A stretch of 64,000 bases of DNA from Aptenodytes patagonicus (taxonomy: Eukaryota; Chordata; Aves; Sphenisciformes; Spheniscidae): assembly GCF_965638725.1 (NCBI RefSeq), contig NC_134963.1, forward strand, positions 7,757,501-7,821,500, given 5' to 3'. The notes under the pieces were generated by a model. It saw nothing but the letters and a program-made list of their open reading frames with translations. It made no database searches and was not told the DNA's origin. A program made the position numbers and the translations under genes. Of this stretch, positions 35,501 to 49,379 are shown one piece after another (position 1 is the stretch's first letter; each line of letters starts with the position of its first letter).

Positions 35501-38500
35501 CCCCTTGATCAGTATCAATGTGTCTGTTCTTTAGCACTGCAGCAGAGCCAAGCAAAACATCTGTGACACCCTACCTGCATCGTATGAGGGAGAAGATTTT
35601 TCCCATTAAACATATAATTTTAATGGGAAAAAACAAGTGATGAGTGGGAAGGGAAAGAGGAGGATGTCTCTGTAAAACAACAGTTACAGTACACCGCAAT
35701 GAGAACTGCAAATGAATGAACAGGGTGGTCTTTCTCTTTACTGTTTCCACAGTACTCCATTTTGTAAGCTGTGATCTAGAAACAAAAGTGACGAGAGATT
35801 ACTCATTTAAAAGTGAGCTGATCGGGTAGGTTATCAATTGAACTACAACTCCTAGGGAGCTTTTCATTACAAGATACAAGCCCGTACCTTGTAAATTTCA
35901 TCAGCATTACGAGCTTTTCATTTTTGATACAAGAATTTAACCAAGACCATCTCAAAGCACCCTGACACCTTGAAATCGTAATAAAAAAGCCAAATGAATA
36001 CTACATCTGGGTCTGAGACTCTGCAGGATCAAACAGTTTTTCGTCTCCAGAAAAATCCTCTGAATGAAATTGCTCAGTGTATTCAGATGTTCGTTATATT
36101 TTCTGCAGTGCAAAGAGTTTTCCGAATTTCAAACAGAAGGTAGAAATTTGATGTTTCCAGTCTTTTAATATGATCCACAGGTATTCTAAGATAAAGGGAG
36201 TAGAGTGCAAACAAGCGCTGCAGTTCCTGCCACCACTTCTTTATCTTTCCTTACCTTTGTGTATTGGCTGGATGGGAGGAGATCCACAAATACTTTGAGA
36301 TCAGTAAAACAGCAGGGTTTGTCCCCAAATTTTTTGAAGTATTGGAACATTAGTTCTTCCGGATCACCTAGGAAAAAGGCCAGTTCATCTTTTTAATATG
36401 CTCCATTAGAAGTTGATTCTGTAAAATCACTATGAGAAATCTTTGTTAATGCTTCCCCCCCACCCTTTTGAGATTACATAGCGATTTAGAAAACGGATAG
36501 CTGCACTGCTGCAGGTTTTAACAGAGGCTCAATGTCTTTGGTTACCAAGGACACACAGAAAAACCTCAAGAGCTTCATTCAAGCTACTTTGGCAGATAAG
36601 AGCTCAGCATCACAGGCATGCATACACAGCCTCCACTTATCTAACAGTAACTTATTTTTGGATGGAAATACAAAAGGAACTAGTAAGTAGCACAGATGTT
36701 GCTCTAATCACATTCTCTCCTTTGCTGATTCCCTAAATGCGATTTTAAAATGCAAGTTTTTAAAAAGCAAAACCTGGTACTACTGCCAAAAAACTTAAAT
36801 GAAAAACCACCCAGAGATTACAGAGTAACAGCAGGACTTTTTACAAAAGCAGTGCATCGGGAATGCACTTTTCATTACAATGTCAGTGACTGTATGCTCC
36901 TAGATCCCACAGGTCCTTCGGAAAGTTCCCATGCTTGCTTTTACAAGCCCTGGAGCAGTCTGGAACTATCTGCTTTTCTTCAAGGCTCATCTTCTAATGC
37001 TTTCAAAATGCTTTACATACAGACAACAGCACATACATTTTCGTAACAGACATTGTATTTAACTCAGTGATTTAGCAAAGAGAACAGAAACTTGGAACAA
37101 GCTCTAAAAGATTAATTTATCACCTAGTTAGTGGCTCTTACCTAGTTTATATTCATCATTACAACCTCTGTATCGCAAACGTCTAATCAGCTCCAGTTTA
37201 GCTAAATATGGTCCCCGAAGTGGCCGAGAGCTCTTAGATTCTTCTGTTATCCTCTCTTCAATAAATTTCACAGCTTGCTCTATAGAATAGTGTACCTCTC
37301 CTTCCAAAGAGCTGTGCAATTAGAGAGACAAAAGGTTCTTTGATTTTTCCCATTGCTAGGGCATCGATAACACATGCTCAGCATACACCCACGATACTCT
37401 TAAGGAAATCTGGCACGATGGATTCTCTAACTCAATCACCATGAAAAATATGAACCGGAAGGGTTCTATAGTGTACAAACCACTATTTACACAGCTGTTT
37501 CCAATAAACTATTGCCAGCCTCCAAAACAAAGTAGGGAGAACACATCATTTGGGGTCTGATGTCAAGAAGTCACCCAAAGATGCAGACAGCGCTGTACTG
37601 AACATATGAGTGCAAACAATTTGCTGTAGCACAAAGGAAAAACAAATCCACAGCAAAACAGTTAACTTACTGCTCTTCTTCTGGTGGAGGTGTCCAGGAT
37701 TCATCAATAAGTTGAAACACTGAATCAAAGTAAGTTATATAAAACTGCCAATCATCTGAGCTGAAACAAAAATCAGGCAGAGAACAAAGTTTAGGGAATT
37801 GCCAAAACAGTAACTCACTTCTAAAACTGCATTCCTTGCAAAAGCTGAATTTAAGGGATAGCACATATTCATATAGCAGAAAAAACAACTGTAATAAGAA
37901 TCATTTCTCCTTGAAAAGGTCTCACATCTTAAGAATGCTATCATCCTGAACTTCTTGAAACATATTAAAGGAAACAATTTCAACAAAGAATTGACACAAG
38001 CTACAAATTCTCCTCTCAACATTTACATTCCAATCAGAGCTCATGAATATCCCCAAAATGCTAAGGCAGAAGTTTCTCCTGCCCATGTTCAGAGGAATTT
38101 AAGAGTATGGAACAGGAGACGCCAAATACAAAGAGGTAAAGCTGAAAATGTCCTTATATTAGTTCTACACGTTGTCAGTGTTGTGTTCAAGTGTCCTGTA
38201 AAGCTGATGCTTATTTTCTCCAGTTTCTCCCACTGCAAATACATTTAACAAATATTAAATACCAAGAACAACTTCTCTAGAGAAGAAACATTTTGCTGTC
38301 CCCGTGGACAGTGGATGCTGACAGAACCTTCTAATCTTCAAGCCTCTGTATTTAACTTATACTTAAGATTAGGGCACAGCTAAATACAAAAAGCAAACAG
38401 CAAATCTCTCTTGACAGTTCCAAGAGACAGATTTGATCATACTAGCATGCTCTCTCCTGATGCATCTGTTCAAAGCATTACATGCATTTCCCAGTATGAA

Positions 38501-41500
38501 GTCTGGCCAGGTGAGAGAAATGAAGTTCCAGAAAATCAAATGTAAATGCAATTCTCCTCCTGTCCCACCATGAAAGTTAGAGCTGGACAACCAGCACAGC
38601 CTTTAGAAATAAGGAGTTAAACAAAATTTTATCGCATTAACGTGTCACTAAAGTCAGCCTTCAAAAAGAAGCAGCTACAGTCCTGACGCTGACTCTCCCT
38701 GTGACCTTCCCTTTAATGTTCCATTCTGCTGCCCTCTTCTTCAGGCTTTGGAGTGTAAACGTTTGGAAATGCCTTGAGATCCTCTGATGTTCTTCTATGT
38801 TAACCACTATTTTCAAAAGCCACTAAACGAGGCAATTCACAACCAGGCCAGAATTTTTCTTCAGTTTTTTAGTAGGACTGCAGAAATATCATCTCACTTT
38901 TTCAGCAGCAGCCTTCTCGACAGCGCATTGCACTCTGGCCACCTACACAGCTTCTTGTACATTGCCATACACTTGTTCTCACGGCTTTGGAGCTCACTTG
39001 TCAGCTTCTCTAAATTAAAAACAGAAGGGCAAGTTTATTTAATCAATGCATTTCCTTCTCTACTTTCTGCACAAAGCTTCTTATTATAGCCAAGGATGCA
39101 AAACAGTAAGTGTAAGAGAACAGGAGAGAGGCCCTTGAAGGATGGAGAGGACAGATTTGCTATGGAAACCTTCATATCTCAATTCCTTAAAACTGCAAGT
39201 GCATTTTAATCACTAGGAAAGAGTCCACAAAAATGCAGGATTAGGAACATACTTTTTTTTTTTTTTAAGATGGCAGCTACAAACTAACATGTTATCAATT
39301 TACTACGGCTAAGCATACTGCTGCAAAGTTCATCACTGAATAACACTTAAATACCATAAACAGGTGGGTAAAACCAGCTTGCACGACAGCACCTCCAGAG
39401 TTTGCATCAATGTTTGAAACTGGTGCTAAGAGTCAGGCTTCTTACAGCCTTTTTTTTGTAACCAGTGGACAAGTCTGAAGCAAAGGAGAACTGCTGTTCC
39501 TCCACACAACTGTAATTATTAATTGACAGAAAAAGTTACCTCCTAGTTTTCCTCTCACAACATCTAAGGCTTCCTTATACTTCTCCAAACGTTCCAGAAT
39601 CATGTAGTACAGTTCGACCTTAAAAGAAAGATTAGGCTGCAATGAAATTTGCTAGTAAAACAATATACAGGTGTGCCAAGAAATAAAGTGGCTTGTGTTA
39701 CTGTCATTAGAAATAGGAGATAGCCAGGCCTGCAAAGCTATCTTTAGCATCCCAGAGGGTAGAACATTCAGGAATTTAGGTCTTTTTTCCATTCTCAGTC
39801 CTGAAGTTTCTCTTGGGGCCTCCCAGGGAGCAAAACCAAGTACTTCATCAGTCAAATCAAATGCCAAAAAAATTTCCTTGGCCACACGATTCCAAATCCC
39901 TCTCAACCCTCTGCTCTCGGTTTTCCTTCTGTCCCGCTACATTCACATTTACTTCCAGAACACTACTGATTATTATCTTGGAAAACTGTTAAAATAATCC
40001 ATTTTCTTTAACAGTGCATTCCTTGTCTCAATAATGTTCAAATCAAGCTGAAATTATCTGCAAGTCTTACTTCAGCCTCAGCTTCAATCTTATCCTCTTT
40101 CACCATTTTTTCCACCATTCTCTCAGCTAGTGGCAAAAACATTGTCTTTGAGAGGTTTTCATCCTGTGCTGAAATAGACTAAGGAAGAGAAGAATTATTG
40201 TAACAGCTCATCAACTTTTTGTGTTGTCCCACCCACTGCTTTTTTCACATTAGAAGAGGAAAAAACCAAACAGGTGCTTCAATCCCCCCAAAACCACACA
40301 TTCAGAGCTGCCATCTGTCACGTGCAGAGAGCAACTGCTCTGTTAAAAGGCAGCAATAAAACTAGTGATATACTGAAAAGCTCACTCTTGATTACATTGT
40401 CCAGAGACTCGCGCATCTAGGCACACAATATCCATGGCAAGTAACATGTAGCAAGAACACGTTTGTGTTTTCCATGGCACAGTATTTTAGAGAATGTGAT
40501 TGATGCCTCCATGCTTATTTTTTTGCTTGGCCAACACTCTGTCAGGCTCTCTGATTAGTGCCTGAATCTGCTATCTCAACTAACAGCAGCACAGCTGATC
40601 TGCTGTCTATTCCTGCAGACTTTCTGCAGTCTTAAAGCCATGCTACGTCCAGAGCTCTCGTTTATTTCCTCCTAGAGCCTTTATACCCTAGTTACAGAGA
40701 GGAACAGTTCTGCCTAAGGAGCTGCAGATATTTGAGGATTTATTCGTTAGCTCTCTAACTAAACAGACAGTAGGGTACTAGTCCAGATAAGAGAATAGTT
40801 CAAGTTGTATAAACATGGCAAGGCAGACCAGTTAAGTTGCATTATAAAAACATTACAGCATTCATACTGAACACATCAATAATGCTGCTTAAGGAGGGCC
40901 CCGTCCTTCTCCCAGCATCATAGAGAAACGGTTCAGACATTTTACTTAAAATATCTCTAATATCTTCACTTGGAGCATTTCTATGTTTGCACTATACCTG
41001 CAGCAAAAGTCAAACTCATTTGCAACGCTGTACACACCTGCATAATCAGGCTCATCACAGACCAAAAATAGTAAGGATTTTTGGGTACAATCTTATAAAG
41101 TGCCATTCCAGCCTGAAAAATATAAGACAAAGTTTCATCATTCCTGAAATGTATCTGTTTATGAGCTCTCATGACAGACAACGCAAGCTAAGCAGCAATG
41201 ATGGCAGCAGACAGCACAGAATTAGCAACTAGATGGGAGGATTTTTATCAACCCATGAGCCATTCCATCCTAACACACATTCTAAAGAAGAAAATAGAGG
41301 GTGAAAATGTTTCAAAGATCAAGTACTTTGTGTAGGTCTGACAAGGAACGGCAATGAGCATTTGCATGTATGATTGCCTAAACAGATGACAGCTTTAATT
41401 AGAAGTGGTAACTACATCAGGAAGCAGAAGACTCATTCTTCAGGAGTGAGGGGGATATTTCCAGTGCCGATTTTCACTAATATGCTCCGTCAGTGCTAAA

Positions 41501-44500
41501 AGGCACACCAAACCACATGCCTCCCTCACGTAAGCAACTGCCCTTCAACACTCATTTCATACATACACATACTCAGACATCCGAAATATGAGGTCACCCA
41601 TACGTGCAAAGCAGTGGTTAAGCAAAGGTCAAACTGAAAGCTCGGCTGGATCAAAGCAGAGCCAAAGAATTCAAGATTCTCTAGCCTAATACAGAAACAG
41701 TTATTCACATATTTCTCTCACAGATTTCCAGTGTCTGTATATAAAGAACAACACTTTCACCCATACAAAATCTGTAATTAATTTTAAGGAACTACATATA
41801 ATACAGTCTACTACCACAGATGGACTTTTGCGCTGATTTCCTGACTGCAGTCTCACTTTGCATTTTCCAGTCCTTTCAGCTGAAATACCCCAGAACACAG
41901 GACGCTGAGGTTTATTTTCATTCTCCAATCAGTTAGCATCCACGCACTCTTCGCATCTCTAAGTCCTTAGGACGAATACACAGGCCAATCTGGAACACCC
42001 TGCTCTCTGACAATGTCTGGATAACTTAACTAGATACATGTTTGTATGACATTTTAAACATACAAAAGGTCAGATAAATGTTAAATATCATTATCTGTGC
42101 AAGACTGGCATGTTTTCCACTCAGGGTTGTAGACAGGAGTACGATTAACATAGTCACGTCTCTGAAGTTTAGATTGTCATATGAGGCTTGACATTTCATG
42201 TACATTAATAACTTAGTCCCTATCTACAGCTTGAACTCAAACAGCATACAAGTTGGGCTACAATGGAGAATAACACTTCTGCTCAATATATTATTTTAGT
42301 TATTTAAAGCAAACTTGTACAAAAATTGAAGTCACCTTAACACAGTGGGAACAAGGAGGAGTTTAGGACTCATTTACTTGGCTCTCTATGCTTTTTTATA
42401 CAGAAGAGCGAGCGTGCATGCTTTGAAAAGAATCTTCCATTTATAGGCATTCTCCAGGCACCTAATTTGGAAGGGATGAAAACAAAACTAACCAGCATGA
42501 CACTGTTCTGCCAACTGAGAAGTAAGATGTACTTAAAGGAAGTGCTTTTTAGTTTTTCTTCACTGAATCACAATCAATACAAGCCTAGTTATATGTTAGA
42601 TTCCAGAGGTAAGAGCATGGGCAAGATTACTCTTCCCAAAGACAAGAGCAAACTAAGGAGTAAATCAAGTCTGAAAACATGGATCAGAAGCTCTTGCTAG
42701 ATCTTCTTATATCTATTCCAGAATTCCTTTATAATACACTGCCTCATATGTAACCACCATGCTGTTCCAGACAGATTGATAAAAACCTCCCAAAATAACC
42801 AACATATTCTATCAGACCAGATATGCACACAAAAGGCACAGTTGTCCTATCCCATGTAAGGAAAAGAAAGCACTTGTCTTCAGATAACCCACCCCCTAAA
42901 TAATGGTCTTTTAAGCCTTTCTGTAAAAGCTAACATAGAGTACAACTTCTGCATTAACCCAGCTTAGCTTTCTGGAAGATTACTTACAATATGAGAAGGC
43001 ATTAACAGTAAGATACACAGAAAAAGACACCTTAAAATGACCAGAACACAAATTGTTGATTGTACCTGTTGCATCTTCTTGTATTCTCCAACCCTGGCAT
43101 AGGCCATGAAGAGATGAGAGTGATACTCTTCACTGTTGGGAACCTTCTTTACAGCTGCCTCATAAAGTTTAGTTACCAGTTCCGCTAAACCAAAACCAGA
43201 TGCTTGAGTTAAGACAAATTTGGGAATAATTTTAAAGCACAGCTACCTAAAGATAGCATCAGTGATACTCTGAACAGTAATCTAGTTACACTCATCGACC
43301 ACAGAAATGGTACTCTCTCCCCCAAGACCCCAAGCACTACGAACATTAGGCAAAGGAGGAAAGTGCTTAAAAAATAATAAAGAAACAAACCTCAAAATAC
43401 AGTTAACAGCAACAACTGAACTGCTCAGAAGCACTTAAGTCTTTTTCTTAAGAAAGTTTATCTATTTTGGAGCATTAAACTGAATGAAGATTTCTACTCC
43501 TGGCAGAATGACTGCTCCACATGAATTATCTATCAAAACACAAAACATTTTCAGAGCCTAACACCAAGTTAGTTACTCTTATCGCAGGTTTACTTATGTT
43601 AGTCATATCCTGTTATTTCCCAATTGCCTATTTTAGTACTCTCAACAAGTAAAATACTTCACACTATAGTTTTTAATAATAGGTCTATCATGACTAAATA
43701 CTTACGATATTATAACACGCAAAACTTTCTTACATTTTCATCCTTCCAGATTTTTTTTCCTTACACATACAATCATATCTCAGTGTAGTATTAGAAAACT
43801 AAATGCAATTTGTTTTTCACATAGTTTACATATCCTCAACACACATACATAAAACATCTAATTACAATTTTCTTGCAGGACCCAAAGTGGAAGTGCCTAA
43901 CACCCACTATTTCCTTTCTGAGTTATAAACCTAGAAGTTAGAAACCTGAGCTTAAGGCTTATGCAAGTTGTTTAGAATCACAGAAAGGCTTTTGACATTT
44001 TCAGGGGTTTGTTTACATTGAAGTCACACATACACACAAAAATTTCATATATAGGAATGATGCTTTAACTCCACAGATACATACACACACAGAAAGAAAT
44101 AAACTAGGAGAGCATAAGCAATTACTATATTGCAGACTGATACCAAATATCCATTTCTATAGAAGTTGTTTCGCCCCATTGTTATTGCTCCAGCAATTCA
44201 ACAGTAAACGTTGCTACCACAACCAAGAACCACAAGAAGCTGCCAGAAACAACTGTTTAGAGCTGTAGATAAGCAGCATATAAGGTCTGGCTTCTTTCAG
44301 AAAAGCACATGCAATTTTACTCCGTCACTCAAACATTCACGATTTAGTATTTTTAAAATACCATATCACTACAAGGAACCATACTGAAAAAGCTAATGCG
44401 GTCAAATTGAGAGGCCAGGATTTCCCTTCTGTTTGTCACACAGCTTCTTGAGGCCTGAACCCCTCGACTATGGTCTCACAGCATTAAGCATGCTCCAAAC

Positions 44501-47500
44501 CACAGACCACGTGATTTGTCATCTCTACCACATATACTGACAACAAATTCCAGTAGCTTTCATTAAAAAAAGTGAACTCTCAGACTGATTGTGGTGGATG
44601 ATTATTAGCATGCCATTCATTTAGGAACTGTGTACACAATAACGTTAATGAGAGAAGCCTAAATTAAGTTCTTCACTTTACGGTGATCGCTAGAGCCTTA
44701 GAGGCATTTATAACAGTCATCATTTAAATTCCCTGAGTCTCTTAATAACACGCCTATACACGAACCCTGGACTTTGCATGTTTCCCATGAAACTGTGGGT
44801 CACATCTACTTCTGGAAGAACGTAAATAATTATGATTTTTAAGAGAGGCAAAGGAAAAAGCTTACGTCTATGCATTTCCCGGTAAAGAATAGTTAGTGCT
44901 TGCAAGGAATTATCATCTGTGGGTTCAAGCGCTGCTACTTCTTGTGCCAGAGCATACGCTTCATCTTGCTTGCCAGTTCTCTGCAAGCCAATTGCCTTTA
45001 GAACCTATTGACACAACACAGAGGCAGCTGTTAGAAACACAGTTGGCAGTTACCAGTGAAAATCCTCTCATTCCTGGTGATGAGAGGCTTTGCCCAACCA
45101 CCTCATTACTTCTACAGAACTTCAGGTTTTATTAAGCTTCTAATCCATATGGCTGTAGAGGAAAACTTTCAAATGCAAACTGCATCAAACAGCGTGGCTT
45201 TGCATTTCTTAACAAACATGCAGGCCACTCTAAGGCATCAACTGCCACTCAGTTTTCCCCACATGCAGACTGAAGACTGACCAGCCCTGCCAACTTTCAT
45301 TTTTTTTTCTTTCAGTAACTGGCCAGAGAGAAGTGACATAAATGAGATTCAGGTCAATGACACTTGCTTCAGCTTGGGAAGCTTTCAAAATGTAGAAGTA
45401 GTATGAACTGTAGAGCAAAACCCACAGGGAAAAGAGAAAAGTAGAAAGATTCCCAACCTAAGGTCTAGAAGAGGCATTTTCAAGGCACAGCCCATGCGCC
45501 AAGGTTGCTTGCAGTGGCTCTGACAGGGAGCTAGACAATTAGCTCGGGTGTAACCAATGACACTAGTCATTAGAGGCACCTCACCGAGAGGATCCATACA
45601 AGTTTTCAGACAAACACGATATTACGTGAATGAGAGCAGACCGAGACATTCCAGAGGGTTCAGAAAACACCGTGGGGTCTCTGGAAGATCACGGACACTG
45701 CTCAAAAGGCACAGCAAAACACTCCAAGTCTCAGAGCTACACTCACCAAATGAGGTCAGTGCACCGCAATCACACTTACCTTTGCACAGTGAAGATCCTT
45801 GTGTTTTTTGAGCAGTTTATCAGCTTGCTGGATTGCCATTTTATTATTGCCATTATCGAGATAATCTGCATAAGAACAACATATATAGTATTATAACAGA
45901 ACACAAGACCATTCTGGAAAGCTATCTCTAATTTTACTGTGCAGTATGTGCTGTTAGGCCAGTAGTGCAAACCGCATTTGCCTTGTACAATTACTACTAA
46001 GCCAAACGTTCAGGAAACATGTCATTTTGTAGATGAAGTATTCATCTCGCTGTACTAGTTTTAGTCATTCAAACAAACAAGCTTTTGTAATTACTCCACA
46101 TAGATCATTACAGCAACAAAGGAGACATATAATAGAGCGGGTTCTGCAGCAACAGCTCTTTGCTAGCAATGGAGCTTAGGCTCTTTGCTTCAGTAAAAGT
46201 AGAAATTAATTTGGTGTGCCTTTGGGAGTCTTTCAATGACTTTTAACAGGCAGTAGGTTAGAAACTAAGCACTCACAATCTATCAAAGCATTAAGTGAGA
46301 AGACCTACTTGTCCACACGATCCATACTTCAGGCAGAGCAAATCTGTCCCCTGACAGAGTATCACTACGCTTTCACCAGACTGGTTTTAAAGACAAAAAA
46401 GCTCCCCCGGGAGCTTCACTATTTCCTAGGGGGATAGCCCACTATCTAGTAAAACTTCAGCTGTAGAAAACCCCTGTCTCAAGACCATTTTCTCCTTTTT
46501 TCAGCTCGGTACTATAATTCTCAGCTTCACCTACTGTGCATCATCATGTTAGTAGACAACTACAAACAAGCAATTTTAGATTAGAACATCACCCCTATAT
46601 GCTTCCCCTCCCTCAAAAATTAATACTTACTAACCAAAACCTAGCAGAAAAGCTTAGCTGCACCTGACGTGCCAACAGGGAAGGGTCCGCTCACAGTGTT
46701 CTGGCCTCTCCCCTACCAAACTGAACAGAGCTAATGCCAGTTAATTGACATTATGTTACACACCTTCTTCTCGTCAAGACTGTAGTTCTCATAATGAGAG
46801 AGAACTCTTTTACTGAGTAGAGAGGTGACCTTTAGTAATTCCTTGGTATATGGTACAAAGTGTGCATCTATACTAATGAGATTTATATTCGGCAGCTTTA
46901 ACATTTGCTTCCATGGCCAAGTAAGTGCTGCAGATTTAAAGTAGAGCTAATTGGACTCCTGAGACCATACAGACAAAACCTCAAACGAGGCAGCCTGCCC
47001 ACACTAACCAAAACAAAACGTTGCTGCATAAAATATAGTTTGAAACTGCAATACATCGTCTTTACATGGGTTAAATCGCCATTTTAACTTATGAACACCT
47101 GTGCAGGACCTTTAACATTAAAACTTAAGCACAGACTTCTCAGTGGAGAGGTTTCTGTGGAACAGACCATCGTGGCGATCTCTTCATACACCAGCAGAGA
47201 CTCCTTGATTTAAGGATTTGTGTTGCACAGTTCACCTACACACAAATCATCTGCCATGCTGCACTGCCTGTCTTAGATTATTTAACAACTGTGCCGATAA
47301 GATCTCCTCTTTAGGTTTCCTGAAGTAAATCAAATAAACCACAAACCTCTCTAAACTGCAGCAGAATAAAAAGATTGTATTTTGCTAACAACAAGTAAGT
47401 TTGTTGGAAGCCAATCTAGCTGGCAACTTCCAAAGGAATTCAAGCTAAAGGAAAATGAACTTAAGCCTACGTTAGTTGCAAATCTGTAGGTGGAGATGTT

Positions 47501-49379
47501 CAATGGCTGGAAATGCAACACATGAACCTTCAGGTGAAGGCAGAGCAAATCAAGTTGAAAGAAAAACACAGCTGTCAAGGAACCCTGAGTAACCAAGGCA
47601 CACAGTGCCAACTGAAAAGCACTGTTGTAAGTCAAGAACCAGACCCGCGACCTCATGCTGCGCATCTCCAGTTTATGACTTTTGTGAAGTTGTGTATTTA
47701 CCTCTTTAAGGATATACACTTTATTTCGGGTTCTGCAGCACCAAAGCCTGAATTCAAATCTTACACTGCAGAAGATAGCTTTCTGCTAGCTCTAGAAAGG
47801 ATTATAAAGCTCTCTCCCTAATAGCTATACTCTGAAATGAATACAGTGAAATACATCTCAACATCAACTGCTTTAGTATCGGTTGAATTTACCAAGCTTT
47901 TTCTTTTAAGAACATTTAAGACGTTACAGAGGTTATAACACAAATAATTGCACATTAATAAAAATGGCAATCACAGCATGTACAGAAAACTAAGGAAAAA
48001 TCTTAAAATTGTTACATAAAGACAAGCTGCACAGCTGCGCTCATAATTATGCAATGAACTTTAAGACAGCTGTGTGTTTACACTTTTAATCAAGCAAAAC
48101 TATCTTCCTCCATTTCACTGGAATCCATCATGGATGCAAGTCTATACCGCACCGTCCTCACTGCCTGAGCAGCAAAGGGCATTCCCAAAGCACGTTCATC
48201 CCCAAACGAGGGCAGCTCTCCACATGTTTGTAGGGAGAGATTTTTTTTTTCCTGGTGTTGAGAAAGTCAAGGACATTTTCCTAAATCTCTATCCAATCTT
48301 CAGTTTTAGGGAGGAAATGATACCGTAGCCTGGGGAAGTGTTTTTCTTTTCTCTTTCCCTATATTTGCATAAACAGAGACAAGCTTGTCTACGATCTCTT
48401 AAGCAATCCCAATTGCACGTAATACCCATGGAAATATTTGGGGACAGCTTAATACAAGAGGTTTCTTAACAAGACCGTCTCCTTCTAACTACTTCACTCT
48501 CATCTCCCAATTAATTTTCACAACACCATAATTAGTCTGTGCCACAACACCTCAACATACAACTTTAAGATTTCCTTGACTGCTCTTGCTCCTTGTATGA
48601 ATTGATCAATTTCTAACTTCTCTGCAGCAGAAAACAAACGCCGACCAAAGTTACCTCGACGGAGGGAAAGAAGCACAGAAACCACCACCACCCGCTGGAG
48701 AGAGGTACCGCCTGTGAGCGGGCGGCGCTCGCCCCTCCAAGCCTCCTCCCGGACGCGGGTGGGGGGTTTCTGAGCGGGGAGACCGCCGGGCCGGCAGCGG
48801 GGGGAGCTCAGGGGACAGCGCCGCTGCCCGCAGGAAGACGCGCGGCGGGGACGGAGCCCGGGTTCCCCCCGGCCCGGCCAGAATCCCGCTTCCAGGCCCG
48901 GGTGGGAGCCGGGGCCCGGCTTCGCCGGCCTCCGCGGCAGCTCCCCACACGCACACCGCGGGCTCACCGGGGCAACGGCGCCCGGCGGAGAGGCGCCCGC
49001 GGGAGGCCGAGAGCCTCCCCCGGGGGGCGGCCGGGGCCAGGGCCACGCTGCCCCCCGCCCGCGGAGCGGGCTGCCCCGGCGCCTGCCCGCCGAGCGGAGC
49101 GCTGGGCTCCCCCGCCGCCGGGGATAGAGCGGGAGAGGCGGGCGGGCGGAGGGCCCCGCCGGAGGAGCCAGCCAGCGCTTGCCGGGCCGGGCCGCCCGGC
49201 GGGCCCCTCCGCGCCGTCCCCAGGCGCCGTCGGGCGGGCCGGGTCAAACCCGCGAGGCCGCGGCGGCGGGGCGGCCCGCCGGGCCGGGGGGAACGGGGTC
49301 CGGGGGCCGCGGGGTCCGTACCGTAGATGGGCCGCAGGCGCCGGTCGTTGGGGTCCTGCACATGGCCCCGCGCCGCCAT
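19674..49379 (-). CDS. NAA25: NAA25, NatB auxiliary subunit (complete, 24 coding exons)
   Basis: Exons: 49379-49322, 45865-45780, 45004-44866, 43184-43066, 41112-41038, 40178-40071, 39618-39540, 39009-38898, 37760-37671, 37311-37142, 36367-36255, 33544-33337, 32737-32651, 31583-31403, 30768-30669, 26206-26055, 25746-25621, 25309-25066, 24843-24720, 24363-24298, 23802-23705, 23488-23378, 22940-22794, 19796-19674. All are GT-AG, phases match, and they total 2916 bp (971 residues plus stop; human 972). NAA25 is the TPR-rich scaffold that holds the catalytic subunit NAA20 and anchors NatB on ribosomes; NatB acetylates nascent N-termini beginning Met-Asp/Glu/Asn/Gln. The start [19 protein letters not shown] has A at -3 and G at +4. 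Helical TPR-like repeats fill the N-terminal half (for example YAKVGEY-like [12 protein letters not shown] in exon 4). Exon 22 encodes seven consecutive lysines; the C-terminus is KKLKI. It is divergent from TRAFD1. Confidence 0.98.
19797..22793 (-). other. NAA25 intron 23
   Basis: Last intron, 3.0 kb. It contains the only CR1 fragment of the window. Otherwise AT-rich, with no exon or RNA gene recognised. Confidence 0.7.
21135..21386 (-). mobile_element. CR1 LINE, 5'-truncated 3' end
   Basis: On the minus strand this encodes the tail of the CR1 ORF2 protein ([20 protein letters not shown], then [20 protein letters not shown]). It ends in the CR1 hallmark, tandem ATTCTATG units (seen on plus as atcatagaatcatagaatca at 21135). 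It is only about 250 bp long, so it is a dead, 5'-truncated copy. The upstream edge is where similarity to typical bird CR1 fades, near 21386. It is intronic and in the same orientation as NAA25. CR1 copies normally lack clear target duplications, and I saw none. Confidence 0.93.
26544..26573. repeat. Poly(T)30 tract
   Basis: Thirty consecutive T on the plus strand (A30 in the direction of NAA25 transcription), the longest homopolymer of the window. It may be the decayed tail of an old minus-strand retrocopy or a plain microsatellite. Confidence 0.85.
26713..26731 (-). terminator. Two intronic poly(A) signals in NAA25 intron 15
   Basis: AATAAA on the minus strand at 26726-26731 and again at 26713-26718, about 620-750 bases after the exon-like block ending at 27337. 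Two hexamers in 19 bases suggest a real cleavage region, but there is no transcript evidence here. Confidence 0.35.
27337..27465 (-). other. Candidate cassette or alternative terminal exon in NAA25 intron 15
   Basis: A 129-base block preceded by a good acceptor (pyrimidine-rich, ending tttctccag) and followed by a strong donor (AGG then gtatgt). Read in the NAA25 frame after exon 15 it adds about 14 residues ([14 protein letters not shown]) and then a TAA, so inclusion would truncate NAA25 or trigger decay. In another frame it is open through its whole length. There is no homology support. Confidence 0.3.
28947..28965. repeat. Poly(A)19 run
   Basis: Nineteen A on the plus strand in NAA25 intron 15. 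Confidence 0.9.
33545..36254 (-). other. NAA25 intron 11
   Basis: Intron of 2.7 kb, AT-rich, with a T19 run at 33710-33728. No exon or repeat family recognised. Confidence 0.65.
33710..33728. repeat. Poly(T)19 run
   Basis: Nineteen T on the plus strand in NAA25 intron 11. Confidence 0.9.
41113..43065 (-). other. NAA25 intron 4
   Basis: Intron of 1.95 kb, AT-rich. Nothing recognised beyond short random frames. Confidence 0.65.
43185..44865 (-). other. NAA25 intron 3
   Basis: Intron of 1.68 kb, the most AT-rich part of the gene, with virtually no open frames. No repeat family recognised. Confidence 0.65.
45866..49321 (-). other. NAA25 intron 1
   Basis: First intron, 3.46 kb. Its 5' portion (49321 down to about 48660) is CpG island; the rest is AT-rich. 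Long open frames in the GC-rich end follow from composition. No repeat family recognised. Confidence 0.65.
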